Positions 47,992 to 60,393 of a DNA stretch of 64,000 nt are shown here, one piece after another. The notes below the pieces were generated by a model. The model made no database searches. It was given only the letters and a program-made list of their open reading frames with translations, and was not told the origin of the DNA. The stretch comes from Exophiala sp. HKRS030 (taxonomy: Eukaryota; Ascomycota; Eurotiomycetes; Chaetothyriales; Herpotrichiellaceae). Location of the stretch: assembly GCA_023897205.1 (NCBI GenBank), contig JAHWDD010000005.1, forward strand, positions 3,410,001 through 3,474,000, in the 5' to 3' direction. Every line of letters starts with the position of its first letter. Position 1 is the first letter of the stretch. Made by a program: the position numbers and the translations under genes.

Positions 47992-50633
47992 TCAGTACAG
48001 TGGCATGATCCTCTTCCACCATGGGGCCTGCACTCCTTCCCTGTCTTCAAAGCTATCAATCCAATTGCCGATCAAGATCCTCTCGTGGAAAATCACCACC
48101 CACTGGACGACAACGATAAAAACAACAAATCCGCAAGTTGAGTAGAAGAGTATATCCCGCGTGTGTGATGACTGGCCTGTTGTCTTATACCACACCCATA
48201 GCGGGATCATCGTGATCGCCATGATGGAGACCAACACGGTAGGCACGCCGAAGTACAGAATCCTGGACATGGTCCATGGCGGGAGTGAGTGTTTCTTCCT
48301 CCGGTTTGTAGGTCGGTACCATTGTTCACGATCACAGGGGATCATCACGATCGGGCCTGCCATGCTGGCTTGGAAGTGGTTTTGCTGTTTCTGTGGCGTG
48401 AATTTGTAGGACAGCGAAGAGATGAAATCGCCTTCGACGATTGAACGTGGTTGGATGTGTCTGACAAGCAGGCAGCAGCCATTGCCGCTGATGTATTCCG
48501 CTTCGCTATCACCGGGTCGACCTTCTGTCCAGGGTAGCAGGATGCAGATCTGCGCAGCATCTCCTACATGCTGTGTAAGAGCACTGTGGTCATGGATGTC
48601 AACTTCAAAATAGGTTGCTGGTTGTCTCGCTGCCAAATCTTCGTGAGCAAGTTCAAACGAAAAGGCATGTGGAAGCTGGCCGTTTGTCGACAAGAGGAAT
48701 TTGAACTTGAGACTTGGAGGGAACATGATCCCGCCTCTGGCAAAAGCAAATTTCCCATCGACATCTCGTATCCGCCCTTGAATCCGCGTTGGAATCCATC
48801 GCATATGTGCCGGGGCTGAGGGTGATCTTGGAAGGTTGCGGAAGAAGAAAGAGGCTGGGACGGCGGGAAGGTCACGCATCATCGCTGGCAGTCGATTCTG
48901 CTCCAGCAGATCCATGATCTCTCTGCCACTATACCCAAGCAAAGTAGCCATAATTCCCCAAGCGTCGTCTGGCCATGATGTTGACCGAGCCGTCAATGCA
49001 TTCCATACAAAAGCGAAGCCGACATACTCTGTAACCACCGGCTGTGAAGCGAACCAAGCGATATGGAATGGATAGAACGAGGTCCGTAGTAAGTCGCTGA
49101 AGAGACTTCTGGAAGGAAGGTCAAGCTTTTTGAAGCCTTTTGTGTAATGTTGGAACTTGGAATAGTCTACGAGATTTTCGCCAATGCAGAAAAGCATGAT
49201 TGACTGCTGAGCGAGTGATGCTTCAGAGAATGTCCAACTACGTGTCATCCAGCCAGAGGAGGCTACTCTTGCCATTATTTCCATGGTCGACATGTCGGTA
49301 TCTTTGATTTGGGTCAAGGCTTTGTCGACGACCAAAACAGCTTCGGCGCCTGCAAAGACCGGATAGATGCGTGCTATTGCCTTTTTGCGGAGCTCTTGGA
49401 ACTCGGGACGGACCACAGATGGGATGCAGAATATGTCAAGCCAGATGTCAAACGACTTGGATCCTTTGAAGACATTGCGAGCCAGAAAGGGCGCAAATGG
49501 CAGATAAAACAGTCGTTCTGACTGTACTCGTGGACGCGCCTTCTGCAGGTAGGAGACGAGCTTCAGGAACTGACATTGGAAGACTTTGTTTTCCTTTGGT
49601 ATAACCATTCCATCAGCCCAGACATGACTGAATGCAATATGGCGCTTGCTGCCCTTGGCAGGGATGACTTTCAAGCTCACGCCGCCGTCGGCAAGGACCG
49701 TGCATCTGACTAAAGGGATGCCACCATCTTGAAGAATTTTGCTCACCTCCTCTATATCCGGGCCTATTGCTTCACAGTTGCAATCCCATGTCAAATGCTG
49801 GGCTCGATGATTGACAGGATTGACGTCTCGCGCCACGCATTTTGTTGCCTGTGCACAGCGACTATGGTCGAGGTGTGAAGCATGCCTCCTCTGAAGACAT
49901 GTGATTGACCACACAGTAGTCAGATTGTAAGTATCAAGTAGTCTTAGAATTTCGTGGGTACACCAGTCATACTCAATCATGAGCATTACAAGAGGTCGGT
50001 AGGACGCGGGCATATGTGGCCAGCGGATGATGTCGACCGAGATTCTGAATTCGTCGTTCAAACGTGCACCACCCATATCATTCGCCGCTAGCATGTCCCA
50101 GAGCGAACAGACGAGAATCCTTATGGAGAAAACAATGAGCATATGCACCTCGGTGATGGGGAGGCCATAATGATCGAGTTGATTACAGAACTTCCACGCT
50201 GCTGTGGTTGAATCTTTGACGCGCTGTGCTCGATCAGCTTTGGCATTGTTTCGCATCTTGTTGACCGTCAAACGCCATTGCGACATATATAGCTTCAGCT
50301 TGGTCGAGTTGATGATTTGCTCATTCGTAGAAGGGTTGGTGACGATCAAGTCCTGTGGGCATGATCCGGGGCAAAAGTGTCGGCGATGAGTCCAAAATAG
50401 AGCCATGCTTGGACTCTGGCAAAGTACAAGTCGGCATCTTCCATGTCCTGAAGGCCAGACAAGTTCGGTGTGTGCTTCTCATTTTGCTCTACGAGATTGT
50501 GTTGATCTGCATAGGCGTAGAAGTCGTCGTTGGGTTCGGCGATTTGGCCCAGGAATGGAATGTCATAGTAGCCAAAAAGTAAGACTCGGCTTGAAGGGCG
50601 TTGACGATGTTCTGGAATCGGCAAATGGTTCAT
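47992..50633 (-). CDS. HET-domain-like membrane protein, one-base frameshift near the 5' end
   Basis: A single-exon gene of about 880 residues if one base is added at the GGGG run (50368..50371, CCCC on the coding strand). Upstream the first frame starts at ATG 50633 (MNHLPIPEHRQRPSS) and ends at QAWLYFGLIADTFAP. Downstream the second frame carries on with DLIVTNPSTNEQII and runs to 47992. The HET core is visible as KRHIAFSHVWADGM, DIWLDIFCIPSV, YPVFAGAEAVLVVDKAL and SSGWMTRSWTFSEASLAQQ. The C-terminus has two spans (VPTVLVSIMAITMIPLWVWY and FVVFIVVVQWVVIF). HET proteins act in non-self recognition and programmed cell death, or as general defence proteins. Most HET proteins in one genome are of unknown role, and two C-terminal spans are uncommon. 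Confidence 0.85.
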
Positions 50634-51775
50634 TTCCTTGGATAGTTCTGCGATCTGCTAGGTCAAGGTGTAGAAATTGTGCCACAGCCATCGGATCAGT
50701 GATTGTAGAGCAGACTGAGCAGCAGACTCAAATGAACAGATATATGCGCCGTCACTCTGTCTGATGCGGTTCGCAGATCTTGGGCATTTGACCTGTTTCA
50801 GTCTCAGCCCCAGTGAGGCTCAAATATTGATAGGCTTCCTGCAGCAGGTCGCTTATTGTCTAATGTGTGCTCTCTTGCTTGGCTTTTGGGCCATTTTGAG
50901 GGACCACGGGTGGACATGAGAGCCAGGGAGAGGAGACGGGAGAGCCAGCCTCATTATTGAGCGAAAATGGGGCTGATATCGCTGCCGATAACTTGAGAAC
51001 TAGCGATTAGACAGTAGATTATTACTTGGTCGACTTTTCTTAAGATACAGCAAGGATTATATGAAACGATGGAATAAGAGAAGGGATGGGAAAGGAAGTG
51101 TAGGTCAAAGGGCCGGGGAAGATGAGTGACTTAAGGCAGACGATGCCTACAGGGCCTTTTTAGGCGCTGCTTGGGCGTCATGGGGGAACTTCCGGGGCTC
51201 CATCAGGCCTAAGACGACTTTGTCCCGGGGGTGTCCACACCTATAGGTTAATGACAATAGGTGCGGAGGGGGCTCCCTAGGCCTTAGTAGCCAAAGATCT
51301 AAAGATCTAACCATATTTGGTGACAGAGGGGGAATGTGGCCCAAGAACCAAGAACCAAGAACCAAGAACCGAGATCCCGTGCTCCGAACAGTACGGACAA
51401 CACCATCCCATGTACCACGCCCACACCCATACCCACACACCATACCTCAGGCTGCTCAGGTCCTGTAAGGCTATCTTGGGACTCAGCACGCACGTCCAGA
51501 TCCAGACCTCCGTATGCACCTCCTATTCCCAAACACTCCCGACACTTGACACTCTGACAGTGGTCCAGCAAAATTCAAGCCTTCTCAAAACGTGGCTTCA
51601 ATGCACTGCTCAACCACCATCCTCAATCACCAGAGCCTTCGGGAGTCATGTTCTCCTCTTCCACGCCTTCCGCTGCCATGTGACCTGATGTGATCTTCAA
51701 ACACAATACTACCGCTACTGCTACTGCTACTGCTACTCCTACTCCTACTCGGACTGGAACTGGAACTGGAACTGG
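50634..51775. other. Divergent intergenic region with short tandem repeats
   Basis: About 1.1 kb between two divergent starts, without a supported gene. It contains a CCAAGAA heptamer array at 51341-51368 and a CTACTG/GGAACT hexamer region just upstream of the next start. Confidence 0.5.
51341..51368 (+). repeat. CCAAGAA heptamer tandem repeat
   Basis: Four perfect 7-bp copies in an intergenic region. The repeat is too short to indicate a mobile element. Confidence 0.9.
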
Positions 51776-51776
51776 A
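51705..51776 (+). repeat. CTACTG and GGAACT hexamer repeats in a 5' leader
   Basis: Roughly four copies of CTACTG, then two of CTACTC, then three of GGAACT, running up to the ATG at 51776. The repeat probably lies in the 5' untranslated leader of the ankyrin-DIL gene and could vary in length between strains. Confidence 0.85.
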
Positions 51777-54391
51777 TGTCACAACAGATCATGGATCGTG
51801 AACATCCCACCGACGACGACCCAAGCTTGACCCCGACGACTCCTACCACTCCTCGAAAATTACCAAGTGACCTCCCAACTTCTCTCGACGACCGCCGCGT
51901 GACTTCAAGCTACGGTGGTGAGACTGAATTCTACGATGCGTGGCAAGGTCGGACACTCTTCTACCAAAACGCGATTGACATGTCACTCTCGAGGCTGACG
52001 ATCCATGATACACAGGCTCCTCTCAATACATCACTGCTCCTACTCCAGCCAAACCACTTTCCTTTGACCTACACTTAGATACCCCAGCATACGATGACGA
52101 CGAGACTTTCGCAAGATTACAGGACGGAGAGTCCCGCTTGATGGAGATGGTGGCTGCTCAGGCACACCATAGAGAGGACGGCAGCCCCGGACAAGACGAA
52201 GATGCCATAGCTACCGATGACAACCTCTCGCCCGAAGAGAAGAAAGATACTCTACAAAAAAGCCTTAACATGGCCGCAAGCAATGGAGATGTTGCCCGGA
52301 TCAAGAAGTTGGTCGGTGGTCGAGCTAAGGAATATGTTGATGTCAACCAACCCGACGAAGAAGGGACCGTCCCCTTGATATATGCCAGTTGCTTTGGACA
52401 TTATGAAGTGGTTGCAGCTCTCCTAGACGCTGGAGCCGTCGTGGATAAACAAGATCGCAATCAGTGGAGCGCTTTGATGTGGGCCATGACCAATCGACAC
52501 AAGCAGATCTCCAAACTGCTCCTAGATCACGGGGCTGATCCCGACATTCGGTCGTCTTCTGGCGGAACGGCTTTGGATTTTGTGCAACCCGGTTCCGACT
52601 TTTCGCATTTTTTGAATGAAAATGGTTATCACTTTGGAGGCTCAGCAATGGATGACGACTTTTATAACTCTGGCTTCTCGCAAGATCGCTTTGAAGAGGA
52701 AATGGCCGAGAATGAAATGAAACGACGAATGTTAATGCAGGAAAGTGCGACAAACCTCGAGGTCGACTTGTCCACACTTGGCTTTGATGAAAATATTGAT
52801 GTAAGTACATCCTCAAGTATTACACACACTCGGCTAAGCTTCATAGTCTCCTACCGATCTGGATTCTGATGAAGAAGAGGAATTCGTTTGGGACCGATGT
52901 ATAGGTGATCAGATGTTTGTCTTTCAAACTGATCAACTTGATGCCATCTTTAACCTCATCATCACGGGGATGACGCCTCAGCGATCACCTTCACAAAAGC
53001 CTGTGCCGGCAAACTTGATATTTCTGATGGCTCGCTATGCACATTATCACATGACACCAGCTCTGTTAGAGGACGTATTGACTCAAGCAATGGATCGAAT
53101 AAATGACGTGATAGAGAGATACCAATGGGATATGACAATGTTGGCATTCTGGATTTCGAATTCCACCTTGCTTCTGCATTACCTCAAAAAGGATGCGGGC
53201 TTGGTCCAGGCCACTTCGAAGTACCAACTTGAACTGGCGGAACTGATCAATGAGATCTTTATTCTGATCATCCGAGATGCCGAGAGAAGAATGAACAAGG
53301 TCCTAGATGTGGCCATGCTGGACCACGAAACAATTCCCGGATTGGATGATATTGCATTTCAGGGTGAGTGGAAAGTCTTCAAGTCGAAACCCAAGGCCAA
53401 GGAAGAGGATCCCGATAAGCGATTTCGGCCACCTTCACCCAAAAAGCGAGCTCAAACATCACCTCGAAACATTACCTCATTGTTGTCTTCGACTCTGTTT
53501 GTCCTAGACCTGTATGATGTTCACTCTGTCATCACATCTCAAATCCTTGCTCAGCTTCTTTATTGGATCGGAGCCGAACTCTTCAATCGAGTCATGACAA
53601 CGAGGAAATATCTTTCCAGAACAAAGGCCATGCAGATTCGAATGAATGTATCCGTGATTGAAGAATGGGCAAGAGCAAACAATCGGTCGCCGGAACATTA
53701 TGAAAACGGATCCACGACATCAACAGGTGAGAACACTGTCGATGCTGCACGTCGACATTTATCGCCAGTGATTCAACTCCTCCAATGGCTGCAATGTTTC
53801 AGTTCTCTTGGTGATGACCATGAGTCTTTGGTTGGGACATTGGTTCAACTACAGAGACTTTCACCCACACAATTGATTAGTGCTGTCAAGAACTATCGTG
53901 CCGAAGTTGGTGAGAAGAGCTTGCCCAAGGTTCACATGAAGTTTCTTGTCCAACTGCAAAAGGGCGAAAAGAGTTTGATCAAGCAACCAGTGACACCGGT
54001 ACCGGAAATATCAGACTCTGGCGCTGCCACTCCAACCAAGCAGAATGGTAATGATCCCAGCACACCCCAACGTCCACAAGGAACTTCAGCGCCATTTGTT
54101 TCATCACCAGTTGAGCAAGATACCGACCCACCGAACAATCGCAATTCATTAACCTTGGATCAATCCTTGATGCTACCTTTCTCATTACCAACGTCGACGG
54201 ATATGCTCATATCTTATGGAGCAGGAATTGGAGGCATGAATCGAGAACGAGCGAGGAAATATATCCCGACCGTGCCAACGGAAGTTCTTGGTAAACTAAA
54301 TCTTGACTCGGACTCAACAGGACATCGACGGCAGGGCAGTGTCGGTACGATAGGAACGACAACACACTCTTGGCGGAGTGGTGCCCTTTGA
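51776..54391 (+). CDS. Ankyrin-repeat and dilute (DIL) domain protein
   Basis: Three exons, 51776..51947, 52016..52800 and 52847..54391, give 833 residues. Ankyrin repeats lie at about residues 145-270 (NMAASNGDVARIKKLVGG, TVPLIYASCFGHYEVVAALL, WSALMWAMTNRHKQISKLLL). An acidic linker (DSDEEEEFVWDR) follows. The C-terminal half is a DIL domain as in myosin V cargo-binding tails: MARYAHYHMTPALLEDVL, TMLAFWISNSTLLLHYLKKD, ILAQLLYWIGAELFNRVM and HLSPVIQLLQWLQCF. No myosin motor is present. Related fungal proteins (for example Dil1-like) are thought to link to organelle transport, but this is inference. The tail is Ser/Thr/Pro-rich. The 68-bp first intron is required to join the polar N-terminus to the conserved part. 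Confidence 0.92.
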
Positions 54392-55771
54392 ATAGCGAAT
54401 TGTATTCAATTGAGTAGTTGATGACACAAACAGACCGATTCTCATGCACCATGCTTGACCTGGTCCAACGCACAAGCTTCGTATCCCTGCTTGCAGAAGT
54501 CGTACGTGATTACATGGATCATGGGCCCAGCATTCAGCAATGTTCATAGGTCACCGGGCTCCGTCCTCGAGATCTAAGATTGTCATGAGGATGGGGCACC
54601 TTGAATATGCAAGTGGAATGGCATAATTCCCGACTATTCTGACAGTACTCCGTACCGTATGGTGTGATGAAGAAGATCGATTTGCCCTTAGATTTCCGAG
54701 ATTCCTCATGTGCACTGGCCTGTCGCACTCTCACAGCTTCCGAAATCATGGAGACGATGCCTGGATCCTTATTCCGTAAGTTATGTACTCCGTACTTAGA
54801 GAAGTCAAGGGGAGGCGATCACGATGATCTAATCTCTTGCTTGCAGAAACTTGGAACTAAGATGCTACGCCACTTTGGCGCTACCGTACTCCGTGCAGCA
54901 GCCGGGAAGCCCTTAAGCCAGGGGTATCATGGGGTGTTTAGCCGAAAAACGTGTGTCGGCGAGTTCGTAAGCGGAGACAACGACACTACCGGGCACGCTT
55001 GTGTTTCATGTATACAGGAGTTGAACGTTGTGATGATTTTGTTGTAGCTTCTCCATCTTGGAATCCTTGGTGGATGTACTCCATATCTGCATATACAGAC
55101 ATCATACAGCATACTCCTAAGGATGTTCACTGTCATATGAGGATTAGCAGTGATGATATAGAAACAACAGCAATATAGGAGAATCAGATCAAGATCATCG
55201 TTCCAAGCCTCTAACGGTGAGATTTCCATACCCTGTATCCCAAGGCCCACCTATCTCATCGCAATCTCGCCAAACCATCGCCCACTCCCACTCATCGTCT
55301 GATTTCCCACCCAAATTTGGCCTATCCGCGGCCTATCCAGGCCAAGTCGATCTCGTGGTCGATTGTGATGCTGACAAGGGCACGAGTCCTGAATCCTGAT
55401 GAATCTTACCGTTTTCGTCAAACGTCTTTATTGCTGTTCTCTCCTTCATACACTCGTCATCATGAAACTCGCATCATTTCCTTCTCCCACAATCTCTGTA
55501 TCATACCCAAGCAAAAAAAAATCCCAAGAACATCCAACGTTGGGAAAACACCTCATCAATTGTCCCAAAAACCAAATCTGGCATACACACGGGATGATGC
55601 TTGAGTTTCGCTAAGCAAACACCATGAACTGCCTACGATCCCCGGCCACGTTTATGACAAGTTTGACATATTGATAAACGAGCCCATCTCCTCGTCCCCG
55701 TCTCCGTCCCCGTCCTCCCTCTTTAGATGTCACTTGAGCATCTGCTGCATCATGCAAAGCATGCTCGAGAC
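54392..55771. other. Intergenic between ankyrin-DIL and Ser-rich surface protein
   Basis: About 1.4 kb without a supported gene. ACTCCGTA octamers at 54647-54654 and 54787-54794. A pyrimidine-rich stretch (TCGTCCCCGTCTCCGTCCCC) at about 55692-55711 lies upstream of the next start. Confidence 0.5.
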
Positions 55772-56832
55772 ATGGCACCGTATCGAGGCTGGGCGAGTTC
55801 CTTTCTCGCGACAACTCTAGTCGTCACGTCCACTGCGATGGAGTCGCCATCATGGCCGCCGGCAAGCCGTCCCACGGCCGCCTCCACAGATGGAGCACAT
55901 GCCATATTCCTCTACCCGACAGGCAGCCCGACTATTAACGTCATAGACACCATCGAAGTCACATACGATACGGTCTGGACAACGACGAATCTGACATTGA
56001 TGTGCGAGATCGATCCTGTGGGGAATGTATGGTCGACGACAGAACTGGATCTCAGTGAGAAGAACCCCCCGCGTCTCCAAGGCATACAAACCAACGCATT
56101 TCCCACCTCCTGGGCATTCATGACTAACTACTATGATGGAATCTGACAGTTCCGCCCGATGGCTCCGTGGCAATCATCCCAGCAGACACCGAACTGGGCC
56201 TGACAGACTTCCCGACGCCGTGCCGGATCCTGCTGCGCGACTCCAACGACAACGCCGACGTGTATACCGGTGCCGAATTCACCATGACCAGCACACAGGG
56301 CGCGCCGTCGCTGTACGCACTCGCACAGACCTACCTCATCTCTCCAACCACCACGGCAGGCGCCAATGGCGCCTATGAGACGAACTCTGCATCCGCATCC
56401 CGTGGATCATCCATATCAATATCAGCCACTGCGTCCTCTCCCTCGTCGCCAACCGCATCATCATCATCATCAACCGGCACAGCCATCGCGGCGGGCTCCT
56501 CATCGCCCACCTCAGGTCTAAGCAACGGCGCCAAAGCCGGGATCGCCATCGCCGTCATCGCATGCGCCGTTTTTCTCGCAGCCGGCGTGTTCTTCTTCAT
56601 GCGCAGTAGGAAGAATCGCACCACCGCCGCCGCCGGCGAACGCATTAACAGCACGACGACGGCAGGGGCGGGCGAGGGCTCGTTCGAGAAGTACGGTGAA
56701 GGTTTACCGCCCGCGCCTGTCGTCGGCGTCGACCTCGTCGTGCCCCCTACCTTGGCCACCACGACGAATCGCAGTTCAGAGGATTGGCGCAGGTTTTTTG
56801 GTAATGCGAGTTCACGGGCCCTGGAGAAGTGA
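55772..56832 (+). CDS. Ser/Thr-rich single-pass surface protein, one-base frameshift
   Basis: About 353 residues if one base is added near 56140-56141. The preferred ATG at 55772 begins a signal peptide (hydrophobic ASSFLATTLVVTSTAM); an upstream in-frame ATG at 55727 would bury it. The luminal domain has PTINVIDTIEVTYDTVWT and LTLMCEI. The frame breaks after NYYDG. One added base gives NLTVPPDGSVAIIPADTE, then LTDFPTPCRILLRDSN. A Ser/Thr/Ala-rich stalk follows, then one span (AIAVIACAVFLAAGVFFFM) and a basic stop-transfer RSRKNR with a cytosolic tail. The layout resembles fungal wall-stress sensor or adhesion proteins with an Ig-like head, but no named family was recognised. It is probably at the plasma membrane. 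Confidence 0.75.
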
Positions 56833-57879
56833 TCTCTCCCTCTTTTCCTCTCTCCCTTTCTTCCTCTTTTGCTTGGATTCGAGTTTGTGCATTGACAGCA
56901 GGGGATGGGCGGCTGGGGAGGCGCGGCCATGGGTGGATCAAACTCGGTGATAGTCAACGGTCTGAAAAGAATATCTGGATATTTTGCCTTTACTTGGGGT
57001 CATTGGTGTTTTTTTCCGTGTTATTTGGGTATCCTGCAAAAGCAAGCAAGCAAGCAAGCGTTGTTGACACCAGTACGACTGTATATACTTTTATTGGGTA
57101 ATGTATACATATGATGCCAGATGCGTCTTTTGCCTTTGCTTTGGCGGTTGTCTGTATGATCTAGGTACATACCTAGCATACCAATGAGAGATTAATGGTA
57201 TCCAAAAGGACAGCCTTGTGAACACGTGACTAGCACCATACTGCAACCCTTTTTCTTTTTTCTTAAGCCACTTCGGGAGGCGATACATACATCCATCTTG
57301 AGCATCTCCTGTTTGATGGCAAGGTTCGCGTTTGCGAATACAGTGTACATCGGTGAACGTGATTGCTCATCGCGACATCGATGCAAGCTGCACGGTTTGT
57401 CACGTAGTTTGTCGCTCATAACATCTTCCGCAAACGTCCTCCGTCCACAAAGAACCGGGTTCTGAGTTTTCTGCCAAACGCAGTCCACCGCCATTTTTTT
57501 TCTGTTCTCAGCTCTTCATGCCTCCATTCATCGCTGCAAACATGGGACAATGTCTACGCGTCCAAGGTTCTATTGACCATTATTCATGTCTGTTCGCGGT
57601 GGTATGCGTTTTTTGCCGTCGCATTGTTCTTCTTCATTGTCTCCTGTAGGTATTGTCCTGGCCGCAAACATGCAGACCAGTCTGTTCGCCGGCTCTCTTT
57701 GTCTGTTGGATTCGATCATATCCAAGATGAGGTTGATTTTCTGCCATGTTATGTTCTTCTCCGTTCTCAAACTTTCACTTCATCGAGCTAGCAGTGGAAA
57801 AAGTTGAGTACGGTCGTTGAGCCATCATTTCGCGGGTCGTCTCATCTCACTCCTGGTGCGCAAAAAGTAGCAAGGAACC
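56833..57879. other. Intergenic, no supported gene
   Basis: About 1 kb. Short GCAAGCAAGCAAGC run near 57041-57059. A CACGTGAC element near 57221. Open frames on both strands overlap and have no motif. Confidence 0.5.
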
Positions 57880-60061
57880 ATGACAGTAACAACAAGAGGC
57901 AAGGATAAAAGAGTCCCACCGGCGCTGTCGCCACCAGGAAAGTCCCCAACGCCACCAACGCCGCCAACGCCGCCAACACCACCGCCGCAGCAACCGCTCA
58001 GCGGTCGTGCTCAGGCAAATGCGGAAAAGGCAAAGGTGGCCAATCTGCAACTGAAAAGTCCAACAAAATCTGCTGGTGCCGAATGGGATGACCCTCCAAA
58101 CTATTCCCGTGCCAGGAACAAAGCTCGTGCTGAGGATTTCCTTCAACCTTCCGAGTTTGACGTCTATGGATTCAAGAATGACAAACAGAAATGCTACCGC
58201 AATTCAGTCGTGGTGATGCTCCTGGCAAACACGCGCTTCATGGCATGGATTGAGAAAACTTATATGCCAGCGGCACAAGCTGCTGTCGGCAGTGCGAATG
58301 CCCAGAGCCAACCCCGGTCTGGCAAGGGATCCAAGTCCGGCAAGCCTCAAGTCGAGTACAACGATGTCTGGTTCGAGTTGCATAAGTTGTGGGATGTCTG
58401 GGCTCATCAAACTAACCAGACTGCCCTCAACAAGGCCATGGCGAGGTTCTGGAAATACGTTCAGGATTATGAAGTATCAGCCATTTCCAACTGGAGCAAG
58501 GCAAGCAAGGGGATAACCAACAGGACGTGCATGAATTTCTCATGTATTTGCTGGCCATGGCTGAACACAGCCGCAACGCTTTTGTTGAAAAACACCTTAT
58601 ACCGTGAGTTTTTGCTACAAATATCCTTTCCCACAGTCAAAGACGGGGCTGACCAGATTGTGTTTTCAGTATAGATTCCGGTCACCACGAGATGCTGCAG
58701 ATGCAGATTGCAGAGCGTTATGGCTGTGTGGGATGTCGATCAGCGAAGAACAATGTCCGCCAGCGAATTTCGGTTCTACGCGAGGAAGGTGTATTATCCA
58801 TAGCCATTGAAGCAAAAAGCAAGGACGTCAAGCAAGCACAGCTGACCACACAAATCGCCAACGAATTGAAAACCACCGGAAAAGGTCGTCTTTGTCAAAC
58901 ATGCCAGAAAAACCGTGTCGACAGGAAAGCAAAGGCCAAAAACAGGACAAGGGAGTTGAAGGCATGGGAAACCCGTACGGCTCGGGAGGACGACAGTCAG
59001 GATTGGGTCTGGGGCCGCTTCTGGTCGTTGCCCGAGATCCTCGTCATAAACCTGAAGAGAATCATCAAATCCGACGACACCGGTGAGAATGTAAAAATTA
59101 CCACTCCACTGGACATCCCGGCTGAACTCGATCTGGGTCCATTTCTGGACAAAAAGCTGTCAGCAGAGAAGGATACCAAATATCGTCTGACAGGCTTAAT
59201 CCTGCATAAAGGAGGGCCGGACTCGGGACATTATATCTCGGTGGTGCTCCTCCAGGATACCTGGGTTGAGTTTAATGATGACACCGTCAACCGAAGGACT
59301 TTGGAAGAAGTGCGTAAGGCGCAGGGCACTGGCACGAAAGACACTTTCACCCCATATCTCTTGATGTTCGAGAGGATAGTCGAGGCATCTCCCGAAGGCC
59401 ATGGCGAGAGTCCTCCCCGACACCCAAAACACCCCAAAATCCGCAAAGCACTGTCCCCCAAAGTCCAAGGGAGAAATCAGGAGGGGATGCCGATGAAAAT
59501 GAGCAGGATTGTGCATCAAAGCCTTCGGGCAGTCGTCAACCTACTCCAACTTCTGATAAGGACGATGAGCAAGCCGAGGAAAGCGAGACCAACAACCAGC
59601 AAGAACCGGAGACAGACGGCCAGCAAGAACAAGCACCAGGAGCAGGCATCTCTAGCATAGACACACTGGACATCTTGAACCACACAGCCTACATTGTGAA
59701 GCAAAACGGGACCAAAGAAGCCGTCAAGCCCGCCAGCAGACACCCGGCCAGAGGTCATGTCCGAGTCACCATCTCCGCACAGATCAGAGGCGTCGACGTC
59801 CGCATCCCATCATTCATCCTCAAGGAATTCCCAGACGACATCCATGATGAGAATCTGTCAGTGCAGGTCTCGGTGAGGAACCACGATCTGCAAACTGTGT
59901 CTGTATCGGGGTCGAGTTCGTTCGGCCCCATGTTTCGCCTCGAGCCTGCTTTCAGCTCCCTCGACGGTGGAGCAGGTGGGAAGCGCAAACGAGCTTCTGA
60001 CGAGCATGTTAATGACCGCAGGCTATCTGCTTCTCGCAAGCAGCAGAGGATCTCGCTATGA
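57880..60061 (+). CDS. Ubiquitin carboxyl-terminal hydrolase (USP family), two one-base frameshifts
   Basis: Two exons, 57880..58603 and 58670..60061, would encode about 705 residues if one base is added at each of two runs (GGGG at 58509..58512 and CCCC at 59415..59418). USPs are cysteine proteases that remove ubiquitin from proteins. The N-terminus has a Thr-Pro-Pro repeat. The Cys box reads QKCYRNSVVVMLL (Cys about residue 106), with Gln-Lys in place of the usual Gly-Asn-Thr. After the first added base comes the expected DNQQDVHEFLMYLL. The zinc-like Cys pairs are YGCVGCRS and RLCQTCQKN. The His box is GGPDSGHYISVVLLQDTWV followed by EFNDDTV. The second added base opens an acidic, Gln-rich linker and a C-terminal domain ending in KRKRASDE and SRKQQRISL, a likely nuclear signal. 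Confidence 0.85.
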
Positions 60062-60393
60062 AACGATTGCTGGTGAGATCATGGCGTGGTGAAGTGGCCG
60101 GGATTAGTGGCCAGTCTTCGGAATTGCCGGAGCTGTGATCTCAACTTGGACTATGCAGATTGTGTGAGTGATATATCACAAGGGTATATGATATACGCAG
60201 TTTATCAGGCGTAAATGGTTCGGATACTGAGATTTGGTGTCTTTGTGAATGAATCAGGGTTGGGGGCTTGGACTGGATTGGGAGACGACTTGGTATCTAT
60301 CTCGTTACGGACAATGTATGTCATTTTGGTTTTGGTAGTCTCAGATATGCATGTTGATATTCGCAAATTCATAAGCGAGCACGAGACTGAAAT
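60062..60393. other. Convergent spacer
   Basis: A 332-bp spacer between two 3' ends, with nothing notable. Confidence 0.5.
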
